From the NCBI RefSeq assembly GCF_040054535.1, contig NC_090796.1, forward strand, positions 17,159,501 through 17,223,500: a stretch of 64,000 nt of DNA, read 5' to 3'. Both the position numbers and the translations under genes were made by a program. Numbering within the stretch: position 1 is the first letter of the stretch; every line of letters starts with the position of its first letter. The DNA comes from Antennarius striatus. Lineage: Eukaryota; Chordata; Actinopteri; Lophiiformes; Antennariidae. The notes beneath the pieces were generated by a model that saw only the letters and a program-made list of their open reading frames with translations, was not told where the DNA came from and did not search any database. Positions 20,681 to 35,905 of the stretch are shown in pieces.

Positions 20681-22229
20681 TGAACACATGACCTGCAGCC
20701 TAGAAGCTGTTCTTCATAGATGGAGCCTCCAGAACAGTCATTCACTGGACGCTCGCTTCTCTTTTCTCAACCGGAAGTTTCTCCTTATCTGTCAGAAATC
20801 TGAAGGGATTTTTGTTCAGTCTTAAAATTCAAAACAGGAAGGGCAGAGAGTGGGAAAAACACCCCCCCCCCCTTTGTGAAGGAGAAATCCAATTATGGAA
20901 ATTGTTTCACTTCCCCTCACAAGAAATTCTTCAAAGGGACGTGGCGACCCACAATCCCCTGCAAACAGAGGCTTTCTGTGTCCTTCTGGTCAAACAGAGT
21001 GATGGGAGGACAAACGGAGGAGTGGGCCCCCCAGGCCGGAAAACTCCACCAAAATCCTGAAGTCAAACTTTTAGAGGCACAAAGCAGATTGTAGTAGTGG
21101 AGGGAAGAGCAGAAAAAAACTTGAATGGACAGAGAGAAAAGACCAGAGGATGCTGGGAGTTTGTCGCCAGCAGCCGGCGGCGCGTTGGGGGGGGTCCAGA
21201 CCGATGCATCCATCAGTCCCCCAGCTCCTGGAGTCGGATCAGGATCCCAACCGAATATGGGAGAGATTTTGGGAAGAGTCCCAACTGAGTTTACAGATTT
21301 AAGTGAGAAAAGTGACAGAAGTTCAAACTCCTCTTTGACCTGATTTCACAGCCTGAGCCGAGAGTCGTGATTGGCTGATTCCTGTTGTGTGTTTGACCTT
21401 TAACCTCCTGTAAACAATGGAATAGTTTCAGTGCAAATATTTGTCTGCTGTTAGAGTGAAGGTGTGATTCCACTGTGATTTGTTGTTCTTTTGTTCCGGT
21501 TAGCTGCTTTTTGATCGCTAGCGTTAGCCCAACAGGCTAATGTTCATGTTTTCCCCTTAAATAATTTAATGAAACAAAAATGTATAACCAGTAAAAAAAA
21601 CACAAAAATCATCCTCTGCATATTAATTTATTTGATGAAGTTCATTAAATGCTCGTGAGAAAATGTCGGCTATGGTAATACAGACATTTGAAATAGAGTA
21701 TGGCAGAACTGATAATAAAGTTTATCTCATGCTGTTTCCCTGAGGAGGTGGAACGCAAGATTAATTAAATTTTACAGGGAGAGAAAAACCTTTTCTGACC
21801 CATCTTCGAGTTTATTTGCTGCCAGGAACTTATAACCTTCACACCTTTATATTATATAATTGTGCAGCATTAGTTGGGCTGTTTGTGTCTGGACATAAAA
21901 TTAAAAAGTTGAAGCACAGATGATTTTTCTACATCACATGAATTATTTTCTTCTGTTCTTATTTCGCATATTTTAAATTTGTTTTTATTCAAGTTTGTCT
22001 TTCTTGAGCTTGTTTTTTCCTTGGAATATTAGTTATATAATAAAAATAATAAAATTGGGAAATTATTTCCATGAAATCAAAACACGTAGATGTGAACAAA
22101 AATTAGTTAAAATCATTCCATATTTTTCAAGAGAAACTGTTCATAATTCCAAAAAATAACGATAATATAATATTTTTCCTGTATTTTGCAATTCTCTTTT
22201 CATGTACAGTACAACCATTTAAGTAGTAA

Positions 22230-22245
22230 ACTACATTTCCCAGAA
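22230..22245 (+). promoter_or_regulatory. ZNF143/THAP11-type promoter motif of pus3
   Basis: ACTACATTTCCCAGAA closely matches the Staf/ZNF143 site ACTACAATTCCCAGAATGC, found in many housekeeping promoters. It lies about 440 bases before the pus3 ATG, where a promoter is expected. The right part of the motif (ATGC) is not kept. Confidence 0.45.
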
Positions 22246-22686
22246 ACCCTCAAACTAAAGGAAACGCGTCCGTTCTTTTAATTGGTCCGACTGGTGTCAA
22301 CACTGGAAACGTGAGCGCGTCGAGCCAGAAAACAGCTTCTCCATCCATCTTTAACGGTCATATTGAGGCTACAAGCAACAATAAGTAATTAATTTGTGAT
22401 TTTTATTGTAAATATAGAAACTGTTTTATTAAATTCCACTTAATAAAACAACTGAGTAGCCAAAGTTAGCTGCTAGCTAGTGAAGGCTCCACTCCAGCTG
22501 CGGAGAGACGGGTTCGTGTTTAGCAGCTAAAGGAATAACAAATCGACATTTAATCCGGGTTGAATTTGTCAAATTAAAAATATTAATCTTTTAATTTAAA
22601 GTTCTCGTTTTTAGCTAACAAAGGTATTTATTGAAGCATTCGGTTGTCCTCCATGAGTGTTCTCCTCTGGTCCCTGTAGCACCATC

Positions 22687-24562
22687 ATGTCGGAGGCGGT
22701 GGTCCAGCGGATCCAGGAGCTGGAGGCCGAGCTGGGGAGGCTGAGGTCTCAGCTGAAGGCCGACATGGAGCTGGACCCCCACCCGTCTCCCCAGGCAGAA
22801 GGAAAACCCAATGGAACCAGCAAAAAGGGCAAGAAGGCAGGCAAAGAGCGTGCCTTTGACTTCTCCGCCCACCCCCGGCGCCACGTGGCCCTCCGGCTGG
22901 CCTACCTGGGGTGGGACTACCAGGGGTTTGCGGTGCAGGAGAACACAGACAACACGGTGGAGGCCAGGCTGTTCGAAGCGCTGCTGAAGACGCGCCTCAT
23001 CCAGGACCGACAGAGCTCCAACTACCACCGCTGTGGTCGCACCGATAAGGGCGTCAGCGCGTTCTCTCAGGTGGGTTCACTGGGGGTAAAAACTGTCCTA
23101 TCCGCCCCCCTCCATCCTGAGGGAAAATCAGGTGAAAGTTGTAGATAATGTTCCCATCTTTCCTTCCCGGTAATCGTTCATCCGCTGCTCCTCCACAGGT
23201 CATTACCATAGATCTGCGCTCCACACAGTTTTGTGGAGGTCTGGGCGTCACGGTCCCGGAGAACACGGATGCAGGAAGCAGAACCAAAGCCGACGGCGCT
23301 GAGCTTCCTTACGTGAAGATGCTGAACAGAGTTCTTCCTCCAGACATCAGGGTGTTGGACTGGGCTCCGGCAGCAGAAGGCTTCAGCGCTCGCTTCGACT
23401 GCCAGTCGCGCACCTACCGCTACTACTTCCCCCGAGGATCCCTGGACGTGGAGCTGATGGCGGAGGCCGCAAAGAGGTGGGTGGAGGTGAGGCGCTGATG
23501 TCACCCCTAAAAGGTCACAGCCCTGATTCCAGGATCTCCCCCAACCCTACAGGTACGAGGGCACTCATGACTTTAGGAACCTGTGCAAAATGGACGTGGG
23601 TAACGGCGTCCTGCAGTTTGAGAGGACCATTGTGTCGGCGTCAGTCCGGCCCGTGCGTCCCCAGCACACCTCCAGTACCGACCTCTACATATTTGAGGTC
23701 ACAGGAGTGGCGTTCCTTTACCACCAGGTACTGAGAGGCACAGGCACCTCTCAGCTTTAATGTCGTCCTGTAATTATGAGCCATAACCATTAAGTAGTTG
23801 TAATAACACCGAGATTCTTCTCCTGTTGTGTTGTGCTGCAGGTGCGATGCATGATGGCGCTGCTCCTCCTGATTGGACAGAAAATGGAAGCTCCAGAGAT
23901 AATTAATCATCTCCTGGATGTTCAAAGGAACCCCAGGAAGCCTCAGTACAGGTATGTCGCTGCAGCTTGTGGGATGTTTTGTCTCTATCGGTCACATGAC
24001 TGTTTGTTAGACTGATGTGTGGCGTGGCCCCTCCCTGCAGCATGGCCGTCGACTTCCCTCTGGTGCTCCACGACTGTCGCTTCGAGGGACTGAGCTGGAG
24101 GCAAGAGGACGAGGAGCTGAACCACGTCCTGTCGGTGCTAGGGCAGCATTGGACCCAGAGCGCCGTCCGGACCCACGTCCTCCAGGGAATGATGCAGGAA
24201 CTGGAGGTCAAAGGTGACGGGACATTTAAATACAGGGACCAGAATAAAAACCAGAAGATTCCTGCCATGTTGAATGTGAATGTTTTATCCCCTCAGGTGG
24301 CGTCCCCTCCGACCACTGCTGCCTCGTCGAGGGCACCAGGCAGAGGAACTACCGACCCCTGTTGGAGCGGCCGTGCTGCGAGAGCCTGGAGTCCAGGATC
24401 AACCATTTTGTCAAAAGGGGGCGGCTGGAGTGGGAGGAAGGGGAGAACGGGGGGGGGACACTCCACAGAGGGAAACGGTCCAAACAGTCCCAAAGTTCCC
24501 CCAGTCGTCCCGTTTCTGCAGAGACGCTGTCCAAAGAAAGTCTGGATGAAAAATTAGACTGA
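22687..24562 (+). CDS. pus3: tRNA pseudouridine(38/39) synthase PUS3 (TruA family)
   Basis: Six coding exons: 22687-23070, 23199-23476, 23553-23727, 23842-23951, 24041-24213 and 24297-24562. They join in phase to 461 aa (human about 481). The enzyme isomerises uridine to pseudouridine at positions 38 and 39 of tRNA anticodon arms. An N-terminal short coiled coil ([18 protein letters not shown]) and a Lys-rich segment precede the TruA core. The catalytic loop reads [13 protein letters not shown] with Asp at about 120. Later family blocks include [29 protein letters not shown] and [21 protein letters not shown]. The C-terminal part ([18 protein letters not shown]) also matches vertebrate PUS3. 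The ATG at 22687 is the first in frame. A poly(A) signal AATAAA is at 24682-24687. Identification is secure. Confidence 0.95.
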
Positions 24563-24681
24563 TGTTTGCTCAGAGGACGAACTCCAAACATTTGTACCTT
24601 CAGGAGACTAAAGAATGAATTTCTCTCATTTATAAATTGTTTATTTTCATTGTCTTTCAAGCAAAAATATTTTTGCTTTGA

Positions 24682-24687
24682 AATAAA
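24682..24687 (+). terminator. Candidate poly(A) signal of pus3
   Basis: AATAAA lies 120 bases after the pus3 stop codon, a normal distance for a short 3' UTR. Confidence 0.55.
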
Positions 24688-25444
24688 TAAGTTTTGGATA
24701 AATTTGTTGAGTTTGGATGATTTAGGAGTAAATACATCTAATGAAGTACCGTAATTCAGTATACTTTTGAGGTATTTGTACTTAACAAGAGTATTTCCAT
24801 TGTAAATAATAACAATACTTTGTTTATGGACTGTTAGGTGAATGAAGTTACAAAGAGCACCTGAAAGAAATTTAAAAATATAGCAAATCAGAGAAAGTAT
24901 GTCAATGCATTATCGTACAACCACATATGATTTGTGTTTTATTACTTTTAGCACAATAAATATATTTTAATAACATTTGAATAGTTTTATGTAAAAATTA
25001 GAATATAGGCCGTCATAAATTGTATTACTGAATATTTTCCTAGGAATGAGAATTTTAATTTCCAAGGCGGAACTGAAGTTCTGTAGGTCGGTGTGTCGTC
25101 GGACATTTTGAGGTGTTGCTCGTTAAGTTCAGAAGCTCGGCTGTCAGTTCGATAAGAGGTCGGTCACAGACAGCGATGTGAAGCTACGTGTTTATTACAT
25201 TTTATTCCGACTGAATATTTAACGGGTTTGAGTCAGGATGGCTTCGTTTGAATGTCTGTTTACGGACACCATAGTGGTGCTAGCATCAGCCTGTTAGCAC
25301 CCCGGGTTGTTTACAGCAGCCCCCACCGCTAACCAAACGCTAGCCTGTTAGCATCCCGGTCCGGCTCCAGCTGTGGCCCCGCAGGGATTCCCACCGACCA
25401 GTCGGGTGATTTAAGGAGTGACCGCCGTCCACGAGGTAAATAAT

Positions 25445-25670
25445 AACACACACTGTAGTAACACACACTGTAATAACACACACACTGTTATAACACACAC
25501 TGTTATAACACACACTGTTATAACACACACTGTTATAACACACACTGTAATAACACACACTGTTATAACACACACTTTTATAACACACACTGTTATAACA
25601 CACACTTTTATAACACACACTGTTATAACACACACTGTTATAACACACACACTGTAATAACACACACTGA
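25445..25670. repeat. 15-bp minisatellite with a palindromic core
   Basis: About 14-15 tandem units of the type TGTTATAACACACAC, with TGTAATAACACACAC and TTTTATAACACACAC variants and occasional extra CA steps. TGTTATAACA is a perfect 10-bp palindrome repeated many times. Because the unit length is a multiple of three, both strands are open throughout and give spurious repetitive open frames. Confidence 0.93.
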
Positions 25671-25852
25671 GTGTTTCCGTCGGGGAAAGTGGTGAAATCT
25701 CAACAACAAGTTGTTGTGGTTTCCTGTTTGGTTTATTTTGTGGGTCAGTCGTGAATAATTTAACGTTTGATTTCCTGTCAGTTCAACAAATTCGATTCCT
25801 TAACGAATAAATAAGTCAAGTAGGTCACAACAAACTGTAGTTCCACTTTTCG

Positions 25853-25866
25853 ACAGCAGGGGGCGC
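25853..25866 (+). promoter_or_regulatory. CTCF-like motif
   Basis: ACAGCAGGGGGCGC matches the CTCF core except at its first base. It lies between the dcakd minisatellite and its first coding exon. Motif match only. Confidence 0.3.
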
Positions 25867-26126
25867 GTTTGAAACCCACTTCAGCCTCAGATCAGATTGA
25901 TCTAAGATTACACCTGTTTATAGACATTACTTGATAGACATTTATTATTATATATACTTTATTGAAACTGACTGCTTTATTTTAAGCAGTGAACTACCTG
26001 AACTTTAATTTCTTGCAGCTCGCTGACAGATTAGTCACCGTTTTTATCCTGTTTGATGTGGGATTAAATTCAGAATCCTCCTTGATCTCCTCCCTGATCT
26101 TCATCCTGACTGTCGTTTCCCCTCAG

Positions 26127-27254
26127 ATGTTCCTGGTGGGGCTGACTGGAGGCATCTCCTCGGGGAAAAGCACCGTGTCCTCCATGCTGCGGGAGCTCGG
26201 CTGTCCCATCATCGACGCTGATGTTGTCGCCAGGAAAGGTGAGCGAACAGATGAATCATGGCGCCTGACTGCAGGGCGTTCAAGAAGACAAAACGCTCAC
26301 AGACGGAGCAGAATGACAGGAAGCAGTTTGTAGACGTCGCTCAGGATGTTGATGAGTCCGGAACGGAAACTTTTATTAGTTCTGTTGGACAGTGGTGGAG
26401 CCGCGGACGCCCGCCTACTCCCGCATCGTGGCCCACTTCGGGTCGGACGTCCTGCTGGAGAACGGGGAGATCGACCGGAAGAAGCTGGGCCAGATCATCT
26501 TCGTCGACGAGGAGAAGAGGAGGCTGCTGAACGCCATCACCCACCCCGAGATCCAGAAGGCGATGCTCAAACAGATCCTGTTCTACTTCATCAGAGGTGA
26601 GAGCCGATTGGCCCGTTTGGGACGGTTCTGACAGCGCCGGCGATGACGGCGGACGTCTCACCCCCCCTCGTCTTCCTCCTCACCAGGGTACCGCTATGTG
26701 GTTCTGGACGTGCCCCTCCTGTTTGAAACCAGACGCCTCACCCAGTTCCTGAACCACACTGTGGTAGTTTACTGGTAAGCCCCGCCCCCTGGTTTCTGGT
26801 AATCAACCAGAGTGATTTGAATAAACTTTATTTACACCCGTTTTCAGACAGAAACATCACCAAGTGTGAATCCATTTTCTGAGGGACTGTTCCTTTCAGG
26901 GTTATGAGTCTTGCCAACCCCCCCCTCCGCCCTAATAACCTCCGTCTTGCCTCCCCTCCCCTCTCCAGTGACCCCGCCACTCAGCTGTCCCGCCTGATGC
27001 AGCGTGATGGCCTCACCCAGGAGGAGGCGGAGCAACGCCTGGCGGCGCAGATGCCACTCAACGAGAAGCGCGGCCTGGCAAATCACGTGATCGAGAACTC
27101 GGGCAGCCGCGAGGACACCCACCGGCAGGTCCTCCGGCTGCACACCAAGCTGGAGGACTCCATGGACTTCCTGCTGGTGCGGGTGGTGGCCGTCGTCGCC
27201 ACCGCCGGACTGGGCGGGATTCTGATGTACGCCACCAAGATCCTACTGTCCTAA
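26127..27254 (+). CDS. dcakd: Dephospho-CoA kinase domain-containing protein
   Basis: Four coding exons: 26127-26238, 26393-26596, 26687-26774 and 26969-27254. They join in phase to 229 aa (human 231). The start codon directly follows an acceptor (CCTCAG/ATG), so exon 1 is non-coding. The protein is a CoaE-type P-loop kinase: [16 protein letters not shown] (Walker A at about 8-16), [39 protein letters not shown] and [20 protein letters not shown]. The C-terminal 25 residues form a hydrophobic, probably membrane-anchoring segment (about 204-229), as in human. Its presumed reaction is phosphorylation of dephospho-CoA, but the family function is less firmly established than that of COASY. Candidate poly(A) signal ATTAAA is at 27368-27373. 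Orthology is secure. Confidence 0.95.
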
Positions 27255-29994
27255 TGGACGATTGGGCCTCGGTGGGGGTCACATGACCGGTGTGCTGTGA
27301 ATGCTAACCTGCACTGACCAATGCGTGAAGGGTGAGGGCGTGGCTTCACAAACTGTCCTCTAACATCATTAAAACTGTACAAACGAAGAGATTTTATTTT
27401 GTTACCCTTCCTCAATCGATCCAGATTTGTCAGTTTGGTTGATTTTTGTAGAATTTAAATGCGAACACTAGAATGTAGCGATGGCGTGAAGGAGTTAAGC
27501 CCCGCCCCCCTCAGACGTGACGTTTTGCACCTCGACGCGATGCTGAGAAGAAGCCGTCGGCACCTTTCCGCTGAGTGTGTTGAACGATGTTTAGACGTGA
27601 CGATCGGTTTTTAACCACACCTCATATTTATCACTATTTTTTTAATCTGAATGCTAATCTCTTGTGTTTTGTTCTTTTCGCTGCACTCTCACCTGTAACC
27701 TCAACGTTTGTAACACCAGCTGCTCCAATGAAGGATAAAGATTGACGATTTAACGTAACGCACGGCGTCGTGTTTCATTCCTCAGATCAGTTTCTGATTG
27801 GTCCTCCCTCTGACCCGGGGTTTCAGCAGTGCTTTTATTGTGAAAGAGTTGTGCAAACTCTCCTGGCTGCAGGTATTATTTATTATTACGCTCCCATTCA
27901 TGGGCTCAAGTCACACGATTTCAAAATTTCATCGATTTCAAACTGGTTTGAAATTTTTTCAGCAATTATTAATCATAATAGTATTGATAATAATTGTTCC
28001 AGTTTGCTTTTAGTGGTGCTATTTATATCATCATTATATCATTATTTATCATTAATATTTATTTGATTTATTAGTTTTTAATTATATCTGTCATGGCTAT
28101 ATTATGTACCATATTTATATAAATGATCAGTATAATTGAGCAGCATTATTTTATATATTTACAATTATCAGTAATTCTATATTTTTCACATTTTAATATT
28201 AATATTTTAAAATAGATGATCACATTTTTAGATTCTATATACTGTTTTTGATTATATATATCACTCCTTTTATTATTTGTTGCTTCAAAGTTACTTTAGT
28301 ATTTATCGTTATTAATATTTAATAATTATATGACAGGTTTTGGGTGTTTGTGCTGAGAAAAATGAACTTTTTGATCAGAATCAGGTCATTTGGTGTTTGG
28401 ATTCACCTTCAGCGTCCAATCAGAGCGCTGGAGCCGGATAAAGGATGCGTCCCGTGGGCGGCGAGCTGACATCATCCCTGCACCAAGGTCCCACGAGCCC
28501 CCGCCTGACGCCTCATTGGTCAGCTCCTTGTTTTTGTCAAGCCGCCACAGAATTAATGCAAAGTGACTGGGGCTTGGGGGGTGGTTTGGATGTGGTGGGG
28601 GGGGCAGCGGAGCAATGCTGCACAGCTACACATTTGGTTGCAAACATATCACACAACAACCCAACATCGCACTGTAACCCGCCCCCCCCTTGACCCCGCC
28701 TTCCTGCCCGCCCCGCCCTTCATCCTCTTCCTCAGACTTTATTAAAGCGTGGGGTGTGAAGGCCCAAAGCAGAGCGGACACGAGGGTGTCGGGCTCAGAG
28801 GTGAGCATCTGAGAGCAGCTCCACCCCCCCCACCCCCCCCACAATGAAGACGTCTGGAGTCTCTTCATCGGGTTCAGACCCCGCCTCCAGCGCCGCTGAC
28901 AGAAGACATGTTGAAACTTCCTGTCTGAGCGGCTCTTCATCACTCCTCCTCCCGCCGCCATCAGCGGAGGTAAACACAGAAACGGCTGGGAGGCTGGTGT
29001 CCCACCAGGGGGGGGGGGCAGGGGTCAGGGGTCATTTAAAGGAACAATCCCACAGTAAACATGGCGGCAGCAGAGGAGCTCAGCCTATCAGAAGTTGCTG
29101 ATTCCCCCACTTGTGACCAACCAGGTGATATTTCCTGCTTCGTGCAAACACAACTTCTCACCTGGGATGTGGCTCAGGCTGATGACATCATCACGATGAC
29201 ATCACTGGTCGTGATTTGGTCAAGCTGAAGAAAGCTAAACGTGAAGCAGATTCTGGACCTGAATCCGTCTCTGTGTAAGACGGATCTCAGAGGTCACATG
29301 GCTTCTTGCTCTCGCCTGACGTTAACCCCTCCCTCTCCAGGTGTCTCTTCGGTATTGAGCACCGATTGGCCGATGAGGATCAGCCTCTCGACACCAGCAG
29401 GAGGAGCGAACTGAGCAGCTGGAACCGCAGCGATCTTGAACCCTGGCATCTGGTGTCACGGTGGGAATGAGGGGTTGGGGTTGGGGGGGGGCACTGGCAG
29501 CGCCTCAGAAGCCCCCTGTCAGGCCGCATCCTCAAGACGGCGCTGAGGTGAAGGGACAGGCGGCACGCCAGCGGAGCGGCCCCGGCCCCGTGACTCAACC
29601 TGTCCCTGCCAGTTAGCCCCTGCCCCGTCAGGGCCACGAGGGAACAAGGTCGGCTCTGAGTCACCGGCGTGCTGGACGGGCCCCCGACCAGCGTGGGGAG
29701 GGGAGGGCGTTAGTGTGTTCTCCCAAGGACTGTGTGTCTTGTTTCTCCACATGCATGATGACCCCCAGCTTGGGGGGGGTCATCGTTCTGCCACAGAACC
29801 CATGAGGAATCTGCTGGATCGATGATGTCATCGTCCTCCTGACAGGACCGCCCCTTCCTCCTTGTTGCTCCACCTCCGGGCCATCGCCAGAGGTTGTAAC
29901 GCCGCCAAATTGGAAAGGGTGGAGTCGTCGTGGGACGGGGAGACAGGATGTGTCACCGTGTCACGTTTGGTGACGGACATTTGTGTTAGCAGCA

Positions 29995-30375
29995 GCTAGC
30001 AGCAGCTACTAGCAGCATGCAACAGCTAGCAGCAGCGGGTAGCAGCTACTAGCAGCATGCAACAGCTAGTAGCAGCATGTAGCAGCTAGTAGCAGCATGT
30101 AGCAGCTAGCAGCAGCTATTAGAAGCATGCAGCAGCTAGCAGTAGCTAGTAGCAGCTAGTAGAAGCATGCAGCAGCTAGCAGTAGCTAGAAGCAGCTATT
30201 AGAAGCATGCAGCAGCTAGCAGTAGCTAGTAGCAGCTAGTAGAAGCATGCAGCAGCTAGCAGTAGCTAGTAGCAGCTAGTAGAAGCATGCAGCAGCTAGC
30301 AGTAGCTAGTAGCGGCTAGTAGAAGCATGCATCAGCTAGCAACAGCTAGGAGCAGCTAGGAGCAGCTAGCAGCTA
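29995..30375. repeat. AGCAGCTAGC-type minisatellite
   Basis: Nearly 380 bases made of short units of the form AGCAGCTAGC, AGCAGCTAGT, AGAAGCATGC and AGCAGCATGT. A higher-order unit of about 60 bases (AGAAGCATGC + AGCAGCTAGC + AGTAGCTAGT + AGCAGCTAGT, with variants) recurs about four times at 30120-30320. AGCAGCTAGC and GCATGC contain short palindromes. Confidence 0.92.
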
Positions 30376-32233
30376 ATCCAAAAAAGAACACGATGTTAGC
30401 GCGGCTGTAGTCGTCATCAAACCTGTTGAACTCGTAATGGCAGGAAGGTGTCAGTAGGTGGGGGTGATTAATGAACACACAGGGTAATTAAGCCTCTATC
30501 TGCCCCCTCCCAGTGAGTTAAGTGCAGATGCTGTAAATAACAGCCCCTTCGGCTCCTGAACGTCACGTCAGACCTTCAGAGCTCGTCTGTCTCTGAGCCG
30601 TGAATCCTGCCGTCTCGTTTCGGACCGGAGGGCCGTGACACGGACACGCCGACCCCGGACACGCCGACACGCGGACACACGCGTGTGCGCTCTGCAGCCG
30701 CCTGATAAGACTCACGTCTCACCGTTTGGCCCCTGCAAATGTCAACGCGCAGCATCGTCATCCCGCTGACAGCAGCCGAGTGGGGGGGGGAGGGATCTTG
30801 ACTCCCTTCAGCTGGAGATTACCTGCTCCAGAGGCTAATCTGTCCCAATCTCTGCCCCCCACCCCACTGGAGGTAGAATTAAAACACCCCCCCAACCGAC
30901 GCCGACAGACGACAAGCAGCTTAGATCGCCCACTTCCTGTCAGACCTGGACCCCCAGCATCCAGATGCTGCTTCATCAGGTCAGCCTCCAGCCGGGGGGG
31001 GTCGTTCATCTGAAGTCACCATTAACAACAGGCAGCCCCCACCGATGGTCTTGGCTCTGACCCCCCGTGGATGGCGGTGGACGGACCGGGGGGGCGGGTA
31101 AGCAGCGGTTCCTGTGACGAGGTAATAAGAGTGATTATCTGCACACGTGATGCTGGAATCAAGCGCTCCCTACACGACAGGAGAGAACCAACGCAGTCAG
31201 GCGGGGGCTTTAAGACACCGCCGGACTAGTTCCATCCGCCCCCCCGGCGGTGTTCGTCTTTGACATTGGGACACGAAGCCTCTAATTTGTTGATGTGCTC
31301 ACACGCCCCCACAAGAAGGAAGCAGCGTTGATGCTCAACCCCACCCCCCACCCCCCCACTGACTCGGCTGACCTCTGCTGGAGGGGGGGGGGTGACCTCA
31401 TGGCCTTAATTGTGTCTGCAGGAGCTCTCCATACTGGGGGTCTCCTGGAGGAGAAACGAAGCGTTTCGTGTAAATCAATACCTCAACTTTCATTCTTGAC
31501 CGCTCAACTTTTAAACTCCACGGAGACGCTTCTGGACCCCCAGTGCCCCCCCCCTGTCCCCCCCCAGGGGCCCATCATGTCTAAAGGATCACAGCGAGCA
31601 CTTAAGAAAGCAAACGCCACATATTTCTTTTTACAGTTTAGCGCTGTAGGCTATGTTGGCGTCTCTGGCGCTGGTGTCGCTGTCAGAGCTGAAGCTTCAT
31701 CCTGATGCGTTCAAACACTCGTCATACCCCCCCCCCTCCCCATGCCCCCTCCCTCCATGACTCCCTCCGATTGGGAGACACAGTCATCCCATCACGCTAA
31801 ATTTTTTAGCATCGAATTAAAAAAATCACCAAACGTAAAAGGAACAGATCAGGAGTTGTTTGAAGGTCCCTCGTCTGAATGTTGTATCAGTTAAAGGAGC
31901 AGTTCACCCAAAAGTCACTCGTGCTCTTCATCAGCAGCTCGAGGAGAGGAAGACCGACGCACAAGTAAGAAGTCGTCACCCCACCCTGATCTGAAAAGAC
32001 GATATTCACACCTCGAAGCTAACGCTGTTAGCGCGTTAGCCTCCCTCTGTGTGGATGCTTCACCTGGAGGTCACATTGAACTCAGTGGAGGAAGAGAGTC
32101 TCGTGTGTTAGCTTAGCTTAGCGTTAGGGTCAGATCATGTGACCTTATGTGTTCAAGTCTTTTGGCTCCTTTAATATGACAAACCAAGGAGGAGGAGGAG
32201 GAGGAGGAAGAAGAAGAAGAACAAGAAGAACCC

Positions 32234-32235
<2 letters not shown>

Positions 32236-32276
<41 letters not shown>
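32236..32276. repeat. (CA)n microsatellite
   Basis: About 20 uninterrupted CA units, preceded by a GGA/GAAGAA-rich purine tract at 32187-32230. Confidence 0.97.
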
Positions 32277-32278
<2 letters not shown>

Positions 32279-32516
32279 GTCGGCTCCAGCAACCCCCGTG
32301 ACCCACAGAAGTGTAAAAATGAATGAAAACTACAGCATCCGTCATCAGCAGAATCTTTTAATAGACACACAATGTGGTGTATGTTTGTTACGTCACCTGA
32401 CATCAAGAATCAAATGTACACTTTATACACAACAGGAACACTGGGTTGCTATGACAACACAACGAAACATCACCTCACTCCGGCGTCCAGCGTTTCATCA
32501 CTGAGCATCTCTTGGG

Positions 32517-32628
32517 AATCAGAACGTAGCATCAGAACGTAGCATCAGAACGTAGCATCAGAACGTAGCATCAGAACGTAGCATCAGAACGTAGCATCAG
32601 AACGTAGCATCAGAACGTAGCATCAGAA
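32517..32628. repeat. 13-bp tandem repeat
   Basis: About nine near-identical copies of ATCAGAACGTAGC in direct tandem, ending in a diverged copy (AACGCGGTA). There are no spacers between units. It sits about 310 bases beyond the c1ql1 stop codon, possibly within its 3' UTR or just past it. Confidence 0.93.
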
Positions 32629-32940
32629 CGCGGTAACGCACAGACAGGAGGAAACATCTAAACAACACGTCAACACACGGCGGTCGCATCAGCTGCTGGA
32701 TTTCCAGACGTGAATTTGAAGTGACAAAAATGACGGCGCCGTCAGAAGCGTGGCTGCGCCGCGGCGCGACACATGCCAGTGACCGTCACGGTGAGGCCGA
32801 GCCGTCCGTCAGAATCCCCACGCGCCCTGAACACAACGCAACCGATGGATGAGGAGTCGCCGATACCCACCGATCAGATCAGTGGCTATGGGCGACGTTG
32901 AAGCAGTCTGGCCGTGACCTTTCACCCCTGCGTGCAGCCC

Positions 32941-35905
<2,965 letters not shown>

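Larger units (their letters stand above)
19211..22686. other. Head-to-head intergenic region between the MLCK gene and pus3
   Basis: Should contain both promoters. Seen in it: a TTGG-rich simple repeat (about 20209-20350), a CArG decamer (20671-20680), a ZNF143-like motif (22230-22245) and several G/C runs. Open frames at 19268-19790 and 20812-21343 are G/C-run rich and match no family, so they are not called as genes. The stretch 21480-22220 is AT-rich and otherwise featureless. Confidence 0.45.
24563..26126. other. pus3 3' UTR, intergenic DNA and dcakd 5' region
   Basis: After the pus3 poly(A) signal the DNA is AT-rich to about 25050. A probable dcakd promoter and non-coding first exon follow at about 25060-25434, ending in the donor CACGAG/GTAAAT. 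The 15-bp palindromic minisatellite (25445-25670) begins immediately inside this presumed intron. Acceptor sites precede the coding exon at 26127. Confidence 0.45.
27255..32940. other. Convergent intergenic region between dcakd (+) and c1ql1 (-)
   Basis: About 5.7 kb with no gene that I can support. The left part (27.8-28.35 kb) is strongly AT-rich. From 28.4 kb it becomes GC- and C-run-rich, with a minisatellite (29995-30375), a GGA/GAA tract (32187-32230), a (CA)n tract (32236-32276) and a 13-bp tandem repeat (32517-32628). Open frames at 28445-29101, 29380-29873 and 30726-31705 look like chance products of base bias. A c1ql1 poly(A) signal candidate (minus-strand ATTAAA) is at 32357-32362. 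Confidence 0.45.

Noticed and set aside
28445-31705. Possible genes between dcakd and c1ql1
   Set aside because: Open frames are short, overlapping and dominated by C/G runs; none shows domain-like sequence.
32517-32628. CRISPR-like array
   Set aside because: The units are adjacent with no unique spacers, and the genome is a vertebrate one.
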